Shown here: in pieces, positions 55,207 to 62,566 of the stretch
Numbering within the stretch: the stretch's first letter is position 1
Layout of the letters: each line of letters opens with the position of its first letter
Assembly: GCF_018343665.1 (NCBI RefSeq)
Contig: NZ_JAGYPM010000002.1
Location: 989,213 to 1,053,212, forward strand
Source: Cytobacillus citreus
GTDB taxonomy: Bacteria; Bacillota; Bacilli; Bacillales; Cytobacillaceae
DNA: 64,000 bases
Direction of reading: 5' to 3'
Made by a program: the position numbers and the translations under genes
Notes under the pieces: generated by a model
Told to the model about the DNA's origin: nothing
Seen by the model: the letters and a program-made list of their open reading frames with translations, nothing else
The model's database searches: none

Positions 55207-55902
55207 ATGAAATTAAAATTATTTCTTCCTGTAATGGCTATTATGTTATTACTATCTGCATGCGGGACAGGGGCAGGTAAAGAGGAAGGCAGTCAAAACT
55301 CTGCTAATAAAAAATCAGAATATCCTCAATTAGTATTGGATGTTCAAGAGAATGAAAGACTAGTTGAAATGGAAACTTCAATGGGGACGATAAAGATCAA
55401 ATTATTCCCTGAGTATGCGCCAAAGGCTGTTGAAAATTTTATTACACATAGTGAGAAAGGCTACTACGACGGATTGATTTTTCACCGAGTTATGCAGGAC
55501 TTTATGATTCAAGGTGGAGACCCTGAAGGAACGGGCATGGGTGGAGAAAGTATTTATGGAAGTCCTTTTGAAGATGAGTTTTCTGATAAGCTTTTTAATC
55601 TTCGTGGTGCTTTGTCTATGGCAAATAGCGGTCCAAATACGAATGGCAGTCAATTTTTTATCGTACAAAATAGTGCGGTCGACGAAAGTTTAAAGCAAAA
55701 AATGGAAAAGGCGGGCTATCCTGAGGAAATTATGAAAGCGTATGAAAACGGTGGTACGCCATGGTTAGATTCAAAGCATACTGTTTTTGGACAAGTCATT
55801 GATGGTATGGATATTGTGGATAAAATTGCAAATACGGAAACTGGGGCAAATGATAAACCTGTTGAGGATGTCGTGATTAAAAAGATTAAAGTAGTAAAGT
55901 AA
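55207..55902 (+). CDS. Lipoprotein peptidyl-prolyl cis-trans isomerase (cyclophilin)
   Basis: A 231-residue extracytoplasmic foldase. The signal peptide ends in the lipobox LLSAC with C19 lipidated. The cyclophilin domain follows from about residue 55: [20 protein letters not shown] and [18 protein letters not shown] contain the active-site Arg, Phe, Gln and Asn. Unlike small PpiB it has an insertion ([20 protein letters not shown]). GGAGG 10 nt upstream supports the ATG at 55207; the open frame begins further upstream in non-coding sequence. Confidence 0.93.
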   Translation: MKLKLFLPVMAIMLLLSACGTGAGKEEGSQNSANKKSEYPQLVLDVQENERLVEMETSMGTIKIKLFPEYAPKAVENFITHSEKGYYDGLIFHRVMQDFMIQGGDPEGTGMGGESIYGSPFEDEFSDKLFNLRGALSMANSGPNTNGSQFFIVQNSAVDESLKQKMEKAGYPEEIMKAYENGGTPWLDSKHTVFGQVIDGMDIVDKIANTETGANDKPVEDVVIKKIKVVK

Positions 55903-56083
55903 ATGAGAAAAGAGAAGCATCGCAGCCTCACTTGCGGAGCAATATCATTCTCTAACTCGATTTTTTTGAAACGATATTTCTTTGGAAAGAAATCCAATTG
56001 CAAAAAGATTGGATCGTTCCTTCAATGTTGATATAATAACATATTGAACCAATCACAGCTTTTTAGCAGAAAGGATAGATAAT

Positions 56084-56296
56084 ATGTTGGAATCGTATAT
56101 CATGTCGTTATTTTTATATTTTCCTCAAGATAAAACAGAATATATCCCTGCTGCGATAAGCTTTACGATCTTTTTTATCTTATGCGTGCTAACCTTCCGA
56201 TTTATTATACGTGTATCTAATCGTCAAGCGGCAAAGGCAAAAGAGCTAGAAGATCAAATTATGAATGAAATTAATAGCAGCGAAAAGAACAGCTAA
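56084..56296 (+). CDS. Small single-span membrane protein
   Basis: A 70-residue protein with one membrane helix (about 22-45, AAISFTIFFILCVLTFRFII) and a charged C-terminal tail that looks helical (RQAAKAKELEDQIMNEI). AAAGGATAG precedes the ATG. Family not recognised. Its own terminator follows immediately. Confidence 0.6.
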   Translation: MLESYIMSLFLYFPQDKTEYIPAAISFTIFFILCVLTFRFIIRVSNRQAAKAKELEDQIMNEINSSEKNS

Positions 56297-56317
56297 TCCA
56301 AGGGCTGTTCTTTTTTT
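56287..56317 (+). terminator. Terminator after the small membrane protein
   Basis: GAACAGCT pairs with GGCTGTTC, followed by TTTTTTT. The 5' arm overlaps the end of the gene. Confidence 0.8.
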
Positions 56318-56379
56318 GTTTACTAGAGATTCATATTGGGAATACTATTGGACAAATTGTCTGATGGAGGATTTTACTA

Positions 56380-56904
56380 ATGAAAAAGGCATGGATTCTA
56401 CTTCCTTTTCTTATTCTTACAGGATGTGCAGAAGAAAATATTAGAAGATTAGATGTTGAAATGTACAATGCTGACGGGGATTCTTTAGGAACGATCAAAT
56501 TAGAGGAACAAGCAAAGGGAGTAAAGTTGAATGTTGATTTAAAAGGTTTGCCTGCAGGTGAACATGCGATTCATATTCATGATAATGGTAAATGTGAACC
56601 TCCTGATTTCAAATCGGCGGGTGATCATTTTAATCCAGAAGTTAAAGAGCATGGGCTGCTTCACCCGAAAGGTGCACATGGAGGAGATCTTCCAAACCTT
56701 ATTGTAGGCGATGACGGGAAAGTGAAGGAAGAGCTAATGGCTCTTGAGGTTACATTAAAAGAAGGAAAAAAATCCTTATTTACAAAAGAGGGTACATCGA
56801 TCGTTATTCATGAAGGGAAGGATGATGGAATGTCGCAACCTGCTGGAGATTCTGGTGATCGGATTGCTTGTGGATCCATATCTAAGGATAAAAAAGAGGA
56901 GTAA
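56380..56904 (+). CDS. sodC: Cu/Zn superoxide dismutase lipoprotein (SodC-like)
   Basis: A 174-residue extracytoplasmic lipoprotein with lipobox LTGC (C16). The Cu/Zn-SOD pattern is complete by eye: HAIHIHDNGKC (copper His pair), AGDHFNPE (bridging His), KEHGLLHPKGAHGGDLPN (zinc His residues and Asp), VIHEGKDDG (fourth copper His) and GDRIACGSI (active-site Arg and disulfide Cys). B. subtilis YojM is reported to lack one copper ligand; here all appear present, so activity is plausible. Confidence 0.9.
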   Translation: MKKAWILLPFLILTGCAEENIRRLDVEMYNADGDSLGTIKLEEQAKGVKLNVDLKGLPAGEHAIHIHDNGKCEPPDFKSAGDHFNPEVKEHGLLHPKGAHGGDLPNLIVGDDGKVKEELMALEVTLKEGKKSLFTKEGTSIVIHEGKDDGMSQPAGDSGDRIACGSISKDKKEE

Positions 56905-56913
56905 CTACATAAT

Positions 56914-56960
56914 AAAGGGCTACTTCATGAGTCGATTTTTTCGACTATGGGGTAGCCCTT
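56914..56960 (+). terminator. Terminator between sodC and patB
   Basis: AAGGGCTAC pairs with GTAGCCCTT around an inner GTCGA/TCGAC hairpin with a T-rich loop. Confidence 0.75.
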
Positions 56961-56966
56961 CTACTG

Positions 56967-58139
56967 TTAGTTATCAAATGCCCTTCTTAATCTTTCCAAT
57001 CCATCTAGTAATATTTTTCTTGGGCAGGCAATATTCATTCGGACAAATCCTTCGCCGCCTGTCCCATACTTTGTTCCCGGTTCGAGTGCAAGTTTGCCTT
57101 TGTTTAATAATTGATCTCTTATTTGATTATCATTTAAACCAAGACTACGGCAATTAAGCCAAATTAAATAAGTTCCTTCTGGTTCCATCATTTTAATCGA
57201 TGGTAAATGCTCTTCGATAAATTTTCTTGTTATGTGAATATTTTCATGTAAATATTCCAGCAGCTCTTCCAGCCATTGTTCTCCAGAACGATAGGCAGCT
57301 TCCATCCCAATAAAGCCAAAGGTCGATAAGGAATGAAAGCCTTGCCTTGCTTGAACCATTTCAAATGCTTTTCTGCGTTGTTTGTTTGGAATGATAACGG
57401 CTGAAGCTTGTAATCCAGCAAGGTTAAACGTTTTTGTTGGGGCAATGCAAGTAATAACAAGGTCCTTCCATTTTTCATCTAGAGAGGCGATTGGAATATG
57501 AGTGTTTGGGCTGAAAATAAGGTCAGAGTGAATCTCATCGGAAAGAATTAAACAGTCATATTGATAACAGAGCTCACCAATCTTTTGTAATTCCTCTTTC
57601 TTCCAAACTCTTCCGCTAGGATTATGTGGGTTGCATAAGAGAAATAACTTCACACCCATTTTTAATTTCTCTTCAAAGTCAATGAAATCAATGACATAGT
57701 TGTTATTCGTTAATGTTAATGGTGAGTTTACAACTACCCTATTATTTTTCTTAATCATGTCAAAAAATGGAGCATATACAGGTGCTTGAAGTAATACTTT
57801 ATCTCCCGGGGCTGTGTATGCCTCGATTGCTGCTGCGATGGAAGGAACAACTCCGTGGTGATAAAGTATCCAGTCACTTTCAATTTGCCAGCCATGCTTT
57901 TTCGCTAGCCATTGCTTGATTGATTCTGGAGTAGAAGTTGGGGCATAGGTGTAACCGAAAATTCCATGCTGAACTCTTTCCTGAATGGCCTCCTTTACTT
58001 CAGTTGGAGGTTGAAAGTCCATATCTGCAACCCACATAGGCAGTACTTCATCCGTTCCAAATACCTCCTTTGTTGATCCCCATTTTACGGAGGAGGTGTT
58101 TTCCCGATTGATGATCTCATGAAAATCATATTTATTCAC
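56967..58139 (-). CDS. patB: Cystathionine beta-lyase / PatB-MalY aminotransferase
   Basis: PLP-dependent C-S lyase, 390 residues, that cleaves cystathionine and related thioethers. Motifs are LPMWVADMDF near the N-terminus, LFLLCNPHNPSGRVW, ILSDEIHSDL and the PLP-lysine segment APTKTFNLAGLQASA, then LALEPGTKYG and the carboxylate-binding VRMNIACP. GTG 58139 is preferred because AGGTGGGG lies 6 nt before it and it matches the B. subtilis start; GTG 58151 overlaps that site. Confidence 0.93.
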   Translation of the reverse strand: MNKYDFHEIINRENTSSVKWGSTKEVFGTDEVLPMWVADMDFQPPTEVKEAIQERVQHGIFGYTYAPTSTPESIKQWLAKKHGWQIESDWILYHHGVVPSIAAAIEAYTAPGDKVLLQAPVYAPFFDMIKKNNRVVVNSPLTLTNNNYVIDFIDFEEKLKMGVKLFLLCNPHNPSGRVWKKEELQKIGELCYQYDCLILSDEIHSDLIFSPNTHIPIASLDEKWKDLVITCIAPTKTFNLAGLQASAVIIPNKQRRKAFEMVQARQGFHSLSTFGFIGMEAAYRSGEQWLEELLEYLHENIHITRKFIEEHLPSIKMMEPEGTYLIWLNCRSLGLNDNQIRDQLLNKGKLALEPGTKYGTGGEGFVRMNIACPRKILLDGLERLRRAFDN

Positions 58140-58221
58140 TTCTATCCCCACCTTTTCTTTTAATTGATCTTTACCCTATAATAAGATATAGAAGCAAAAA
58201 GTTAAAATAAAAGGTGATCAT

Positions 58222-58482
58222 ATGCAAATTCAAGAATTGAATCTTCAGCTTGTCGATCTATTAAATGAATGGGATCCTTTCGGTATTGGTGCAGGAAATT
58301 ATGATACAGAAATTGCTGATATTGTTCAGGCAGTTCATGATTTAGATGATGAAAAGATTCTAGCAAGGAAAATACAGGCTATCTTTGAATTTTCCTTTGA
58401 AAAGCTGCTCCCTCTAAATGAGTGCAAAGAGATTGCCGCGAAATTATTAGCGATAAAAGATGGGGGAGCATGCACGATATAA
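58222..58482 (+). CDS. yugE: YugE-like DUF1871 protein
   Basis: An 86-residue helical protein of the DUF1871 family. The conserved part is LNEWDPFGIGAGNYDTEIAD, followed by helices (IVQAVHDLDDEKILARKIQA). Function unknown. AAGGTGATC precedes the ATG. It diverges from patB and is convergent with yugF, as around the B. subtilis genes. Confidence 0.83.
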   Translation: MQIQELNLQLVDLLNEWDPFGIGAGNYDTEIADIVQAVHDLDDEKILARKIQAIFEFSFEKLLPLNECKEIAAKLLAIKDGGACTI

Positions 58483-58514
58483 GCGGCAGTCTAACAAGAG
58501 TCTGCCGCCTTATT
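58482..58514 (+). terminator. Terminator between yugE and yugF
   Basis: GCGGCAGTC pairs with GTCTGCCGC (G-T allowed), then CTTATTT. It overlaps the end of yugF on the other strand. Confidence 0.8.
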
Positions 58515-59333
58515 TGCAAATTGCTTAATATAACGAAAAACTTCCTCGGGTTTTTCTTCTGGAACGAGATGACCAGTTTCCTTTAAGATAATTAGCTTCG
58601 AATTTTTCAAATCCTTATTTAATCGTTCCCCAACGCTGAGAGGAACGACTTTATCATGCTCTCCCCATATCAATAAACAAGGAATATCAATTTTATGTAG
58701 AATTTCTTTAGATAAATCGCCCTCACGATCCCGAATCATCTTTGTTAAAGCTGGAAATATATCATCTTCCAGAAAGGGAGATAGATAGCCATCTTCCATA
58801 TCTTTATCAATTAATGAATGGTCATGAACAACTAGCTGCAAGTTTTTCTCTACCCCTGAACGCCCTAGCCAACGCTTAACAATGATGTGGAAAAAGGGAA
58901 AATAACTTGCGAAAATAAGCATAGGCTTTGATTTTTTCAAGTATGAAGAGCTGCATAACAGTACCATACTACTGACAAGATCAGGACGTAAATACGCGAT
59001 ATGTAAAGCAATTTGCCCTCCCATAGAATGGCCAATTAGAGTGATTTTATTTAGATGTAGTTTTTCAGCAATCTGAATCACAGTTGTTGCTAGATTATGA
59101 TAAGAATAAAGAAAACGCCGTGATTTTCCGCTTTTTCCAAAAGGGGGCAGATCAATGGAAATAATATTATATTCATTTGTTAAAAAAGGAATGAGGCGCC
59201 GGAAACTAAAGCTGGATGAAAGGAATCCGTGTATTAATATAATCGTTTCTTTGGAAGAATCATTTGAGTAGCTTTCATAATAAACATCTGTACCATTCAT
59301 ATTTATTTTTTTGCTTAAGCTCGTATGCGTCAT
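58491..59333 (-). CDS. yugF: Alpha/beta hydrolase YugF
   Basis: A 280-residue cytosolic hydrolase. Oxyanion region ILIHGFLSSSFSFRRL, nucleophile elbow IGHSMGGQIALH (Ser), acid in LLIWGEHDKVVP (Asp) and catalytic His in ETGHLVPEEKPEE. Substrate unknown. The ATG at 59333 is chosen because GTGAGGGGG lies 6 nt before it; GTG 59348 overlaps that site. Confidence 0.88.
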   Translation of the reverse strand: MTHTSLSKKINMNGTDVYYESYSNDSSKETIILIHGFLSSSFSFRRLIPFLTNEYNIISIDLPPFGKSGKSRRFLYSYHNLATTVIQIAEKLHLNKITLIGHSMGGQIALHIAYLRPDLVSSMVLLCSSSYLKKSKPMLIFASYFPFFHIIVKRWLGRSGVEKNLQLVVHDHSLIDKDMEDGYLSPFLEDDIFPALTKMIRDREGDLSKEILHKIDIPCLLIWGEHDKVVPLSVGERLNKDLKNSKLIILKETGHLVPEEKPEEVFRYIKQFANKAADSC

Positions 59334-59437
59334 TTTAATCCCCCTCACTAGCTAAATATCCAATATTTTCTCCATGAGTGTGCAATCTATCCCACATTTT
59401 TTTCAACAATATTATTATTTAGTATAACCAAAAAAAA

Positions 59438-59459
59438 GGACAATCCAAAAGGATTGTCC
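59438..59459 (-). terminator. Terminator on the minus strand
   Basis: GGACAATCC pairs perfectly with GGATTGTCC over a 4-nt loop, and on the minus strand is followed by eight T. It implies a transcript arriving from the right, where a short frame (59463-59603) is the only candidate. Confidence 0.85.
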
Positions 59460-59462
59460 ACT

Positions 59463-59603
59463 TCAAAAAGGGGGAATACTAGAAAGCCTTATAAAACAAG
59501 CATGTCCAAGTTGAATAGCTTTTATACATAATTGATCAAAAAATTTCTTTGTTTTTAGCAAACCTTTCCGAGCTACATAAATAATAATATGGTTTAAGTG
59601 CAG
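59463..59603 (-). CDS. Possible 46-residue protein
   Basis: A minus-strand frame beginning at CTG 59603, with AGGAG about 9-10 nt upstream, and ending 4 nt before a strong terminator. The sequence contains NHIIIYVARKGLLKTKKFFD and AIQLGHACFIRLSS. No ATG, GTG or TTG start sits at good spacing, which weakens the case. I do not recognise a family. Confidence 0.3.
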   Translation of the reverse strand: MHLNHIIIYVARKGLLKTKKFFDQLCIKAIQLGHACFIRLSSIPPF

Positions 59604-59635
59604 AATAGAGTTATCTCCTGCCGGAAAAAAACTTT

Positions 59636-59664
59636 TTGAAAGTTCGACTAGACTATGGTATAAT
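59636..59664 (+). promoter_or_regulatory. Sigma-A type promoter of yugI
   Basis: TTGAAA at 59636-59641 and TATAAT at 59659-59664 with a 17-bp spacer. Transcription would start about 45 nt before the ATG. Confidence 0.82.
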
Positions 59665-59715
59665 TTTTAATTGCGAATAAATGGGATAAATATAATATAA
59701 ATTAGGAGTGTTTCC

Positions 59716-60099
59716 ATGTCTGAAAAAATCGAAGTAGGCAGTGTAATTACAGGTAAGGTGACAGGAGTTCAACCATATGGTGCGTTCGTTGCACTAAATG
59801 AAAATACTCAAGGACTTGTTCATATTTCTGAGGTTACTCACGGATTCGTTAAAGATATCAATGAGCACCTTAAAGTTGGAGATGAAGTAGAGGTTAAAGT
59901 ATTATCTATTGATGAAGAAGCGGGCAAGATTGGATTATCTATTCGTGCTACACAAGAAGCACCTGCTGCAACGGAAGTTAAGGCGAAAAAGCCTCGCAAA
60001 CGTCAAGCTGCTCCAATTAAAGTGGAAAGTGATTCTACTCAAGGCTTTAATACATTAAAAGATAAACTTCAAGAATGGATCGACCAATCTCGAGCGTAA
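59716..60099 (+). CDS. yugI: S1-domain RNA-binding protein YugI (general stress protein 13)
   Basis: A 127-residue protein with a single S1 domain at residues 5-75 (GSVITGKVTGVQPYGAFVAL, GLVHISEVTHGFV, VGDEVEVKVLSID, GKIGLSIRA) and a basic, Lys/Arg-rich C-terminal tail (AKKPRKRQAAPIK). It is expected to associate with RNA or ribosomes. AGGAGTG precedes the ATG. Own promoter and a strong terminator make it monocistronic. Confidence 0.93.
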   Translation: MSEKIEVGSVITGKVTGVQPYGAFVALNENTQGLVHISEVTHGFVKDINEHLKVGDEVEVKVLSIDEEAGKIGLSIRATQEAPAATEVKAKKPRKRQAAPIKVESDSTQGFNTLKDKLQEWIDQSRA

Positions 60100-60106
60100 T
60101 AATTGA

Positions 60107-60151
60107 AAAATAATGAAAAAACCGGGCGTTGCTCGGTTTTTCCATTATTTT
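60107..60151 (+). terminator. Terminator after yugI
   Basis: AAAATAATGAAAAAACCGGGC pairs with GCTCGGTTTTTCCATTATTTT around a GTT loop; the arms are extended and symmetric. Confidence 0.9.
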
Positions 60152-60232
60152 GGATGAGGGGAATATCGGATATAGTTTTCTTTCCTTTCAAATAATAACC
60201 TTGTCTTTGAAAAATAACCAAGGGGGAAAAAA

Positions 60233-60598
60233 ATGACGGAACAAACACTTTTTGAAAAAGTCGGCGGGGAACAGGCGATTGTAAGAGTGGTCGATTATTT
60301 TTATTCTGAATTAGTGTTAAAAGATCCAACCGTCAATCACTTTTTTGAGCATACAGATATGGAGAAACAACGTCACCACCAAACAAAGTTTATCAGCTTT
60401 GCATTAGGTGGACCCAATCAGTATACTGGTACATCAATGTCCAAGGCACATAAAGGCATGAATTTACAGCCAGAGCATTTTAACGCCATTGCTAAACATC
60501 TCCATGATGCACTCGCTCATTTTGGTGTTAGTGAAGAAGATATTGAACAAGCATTAACGAAAGTTAATACACTAAGAGATGATTTATTGTATCAATAA
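60233..60598 (+). CDS. glbN: Group I truncated haemoglobin
   Basis: A 121-residue 2/2 haemoglobin that binds O2 or NO. TLFEKVGGEQAIVRVVDYFY is the N-terminal helix region, VNHFFEHTDMEKQRHHQTKF leads into the E helix, and the proximal His lies in MSKAHKGMNLQPEHFNAIA. Group I assignment rests on the F-helix pattern AHKGMNL. AAGGGGG precedes the ATG. The B. subtilis YjbI protein is group II, so this is not its orthologue. Confidence 0.9.
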   Translation: MTEQTLFEKVGGEQAIVRVVDYFYSELVLKDPTVNHFFEHTDMEKQRHHQTKFISFALGGPNQYTGTSMSKAHKGMNLQPEHFNAIAKHLHDALAHFGVSEEDIEQALTKVNTLRDDLLYQ

Positions 60599-60627
60599 GG
60601 GATTTTTTGAAGATGAAAACTGCAAAG

Positions 60628-60670
60628 GCTAAAAACCTATTTCGAGGCGAAATGGTTTTTAGCTTTCTTA
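60628..60670 (+). terminator. Terminator after glbN
   Basis: GCTAAAAACC pairs with GGTTTTTAGC around an inner TTCG/CGAA hairpin, then TTTCTT. Confidence 0.8.
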
Positions 60671-60690
60671 ATTTCTTAAGCCTGTTTAAG

Positions 60691-62100
60691 TCAAGTATTT
60701 CTATTAATTTGATATTTTTTCAATCTGTATTGGAGGTTTTGCCTACTCATCCCGAGGGATTTTGCTGCATGTGTTATATTATGATCGTGATGGTTTAACA
60801 CTTTTTGTAAATAATGTCTTTCTGCCTCTTCAATATATTGCTCCAAAGGCTTAAATTGGCTGTTAAGGTCAATGAAATGATCAATAGACGCAGGTTCATC
60901 ACTCTTAATTTGCGGTTTATTACGAAATTGAATCGGCAAATGTAAATAGTTTATTCTTTCCTCGTGAACGATTAGATTCATAGCCCCTTCTATCACATGT
61001 TCAAGCTCACGGATATTTCCTGGCCAATCGTAATGTTCGAATATGTTTTGAACATCCTCAGCAATCCCATGAACATGCATCCCGAATAAATGATTATATT
61101 TTTCAATAAAATAATGCACTAAATCCCGAATATCACTTTTTCTGTCACGTAATGGCGGGATAAATAGAGACACTACACTTAGTCGATAATACAAATCTTT
61201 TCGGAGTCTGCCTTGAGAAATGGCATCGATTGGATCTTCATTAATGGTCGCAATAATTCGGACATCGACTTTTCGATCGTTTGTATCGCCTATGCGCCGA
61301 ACGGTTCTTTCTTGTAGTACGCGTAAAAGCTTAGCTTGCAGGGATGGATTTAGCGAATTGATTTCATCTAGAAGCAATGTTCCGCCTTCTGCCTGTTCGA
61401 AAAGCCCTGGTCTTTCGATTGAGCCAGTAAACGCCCCTTTCTTTGTTCCAAAAATCAACCCCTCAATAAGGCTGTCTGGAAGGGCTGCGCAATTTTGTGA
61501 AATGAAGGGCTTCGAGGATCTGCTGCTTCCATTGTGGATGCTTTGGGCAAATAATTCCTTTCCTGTACCAGTATCACCGATAATCAGAACAGAAGAGCTT
61601 GTTCTGGTTGCTCTTTTGCTTGCTTCAATGAGCTCTTGAATTTGCTCGCTGCTTCCAATAATACTATCGAAGGTGTAGCGGGTATCCCCTTTTTTATTCA
61701 TATTTTCCCTTATCAGCTTTTCTAATTTTGTTACATCGCGGGCAATTTCCATCGCCCCGATACAAACACGATCTTCAATAATTGGGAAAGTATTATTAAT
61801 GGTCGTAATTTCTTGCCCTTTATTATTAAAATAGGTTTGCTTTGCGTTAATAGTTTTATCCCCCCTAGTGAGGGCCTTTATGAGTGTGCTATCTTCATTC
61901 TTGTGAAAGGTGAATACATCTAATAGATCTTTATCTAGGACGTCTGAGAAATTCATTCCTTCTATTTCAGCCATTTTTTTATTATAAATAAGGGTTTTCC
62001 CTTCATGGTTGACAACATGGACACCTATATCAATTTCTTTAAGTATTTGTTGAAAAAGTCTATTAAGCAATTGAATATGTTTGATATCCTTTTTATCCAT
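60691..62100 (-). CDS. rocR: Sigma-54-dependent activator, RocR family
   Basis: Enhancer-binding protein of 469 residues that activates arginine/proline catabolic genes with sigma-54 (SigL). An N-terminal PAS domain (about 15-125) senses the inducer. The AAA+ domain has Walker A GDTGTGKE (175-182), the sigma-54 contact loop GAFTGS (222-227, usually GAFTGA) and Walker B GTLLLDEIN. A Fis-type helix-turn-helix closes the protein (HAAKSLGMSRQNLQYRLKKY). AAGGAG precedes the ATG. It diverges from rocA, whose promoter has sigma-54 and palindromic sites. Confidence 0.9.
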   Translation of the reverse strand: MDKKDIKHIQLLNRLFQQILKEIDIGVHVVNHEGKTLIYNKKMAEIEGMNFSDVLDKDLLDVFTFHKNEDSTLIKALTRGDKTINAKQTYFNNKGQEITTINNTFPIIEDRVCIGAMEIARDVTKLEKLIRENMNKKGDTRYTFDSIIGSSEQIQELIEASKRATRTSSSVLIIGDTGTGKELFAQSIHNGSSRSSKPFISQNCAALPDSLIEGLIFGTKKGAFTGSIERPGLFEQAEGGTLLLDEINSLNPSLQAKLLRVLQERTVRRIGDTNDRKVDVRIIATINEDPIDAISQGRLRKDLYYRLSVVSLFIPPLRDRKSDIRDLVHYFIEKYNHLFGMHVHGIAEDVQNIFEHYDWPGNIRELEHVIEGAMNLIVHEERINYLHLPIQFRNKPQIKSDEPASIDHFIDLNSQFKPLEQYIEEAERHYLQKVLNHHDHNITHAAKSLGMSRQNLQYRLKKYQINRNT

Positions 62101-62130
62101 TTACTTCAACTCCTTAATTATTCTTTAAAT

Positions 62131-62384
62131 AAAGGCTGTGTTAAACTTCCCTGTTGATTTCCGCTGCAGGCACTTAGCGATCGCGGGCGGTCAGGAAGCC
62201 TCCTCGTCGAAGAGCGCTCCTGCGGGGTCTCCCTTTGACTCGCTTCTCCCGCAGGACGTTGAATAATCTTCACCGAATAAACACCGCACGAAGGAAATGC
62301 GTATGCATTTTCGAGGATCTCGCGCCTTCCGCTCCAATCAACAACAAAATAGCATTATCAACAATGATCTTTAACATAACCTAA
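62131..62384 (-). repeat. Family E repeat, copy 2, with inserted module B variant
   Basis: Reverse complement of the copy at 42071-42260 over its whole length, except for about 60 extra bp at 62257-62316. That insert carries ACACCGCACGAAGGAAATGC and a GTATGCATTTTCGAGGAT end, matching the module B variant at 28.8 kb. Confidence 0.85.
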
Positions 62385-62413
62385 ATTAAAGTGTAAACTT
62401 AGTGTGGGTTGAG

Positions 62414-62462
62414 TGCAATTAATTTTTGCATGGTCATATAAAAAGACGCAAAGAATATTTGC
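62414..62462 (+). promoter_or_regulatory. Two palindromic upstream sites for RocR
   Basis: TGCAA-N7-TTGCA at 62414-62430 and GCAAA-N5-TTTGC at 62448-62462 share the half-site TTGC/GCAA. Their centres are 33 bp apart, about three helical turns, and they lie roughly 50-80 bp upstream of the -24 box, where RocR sites are expected. Confidence 0.65.
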
Positions 62463-62503
62463 TCTTTAAGGTAAAAGTGTTGATGAATGGCCCCTTTCAT
62501 AAT

Positions 62504-62519
62504 TGGCATAATTCTTGCA
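62504..62519 (+). promoter_or_regulatory. Sigma-54 (-24/-12) promoter of rocA
   Basis: TGGCATAATTCTTGCA fits the sigma-54 consensus TGGCAC-N5-TTGCA with exact GG and GC spacing. It lies about 48 nt upstream of the rocA start. Confidence 0.92.
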
Positions 62520-62566
62520 GAAATAAATTGTGATAATGAAAAAATTATTTCAGGAGGATTGGTATC

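Noticed and set aside
60607..60798. 63-codon plus-strand frame after glbN
   Set aside because: It begins in the glbN terminator and then overlaps the end of rocR on the other strand; composition is that of a shadow frame.
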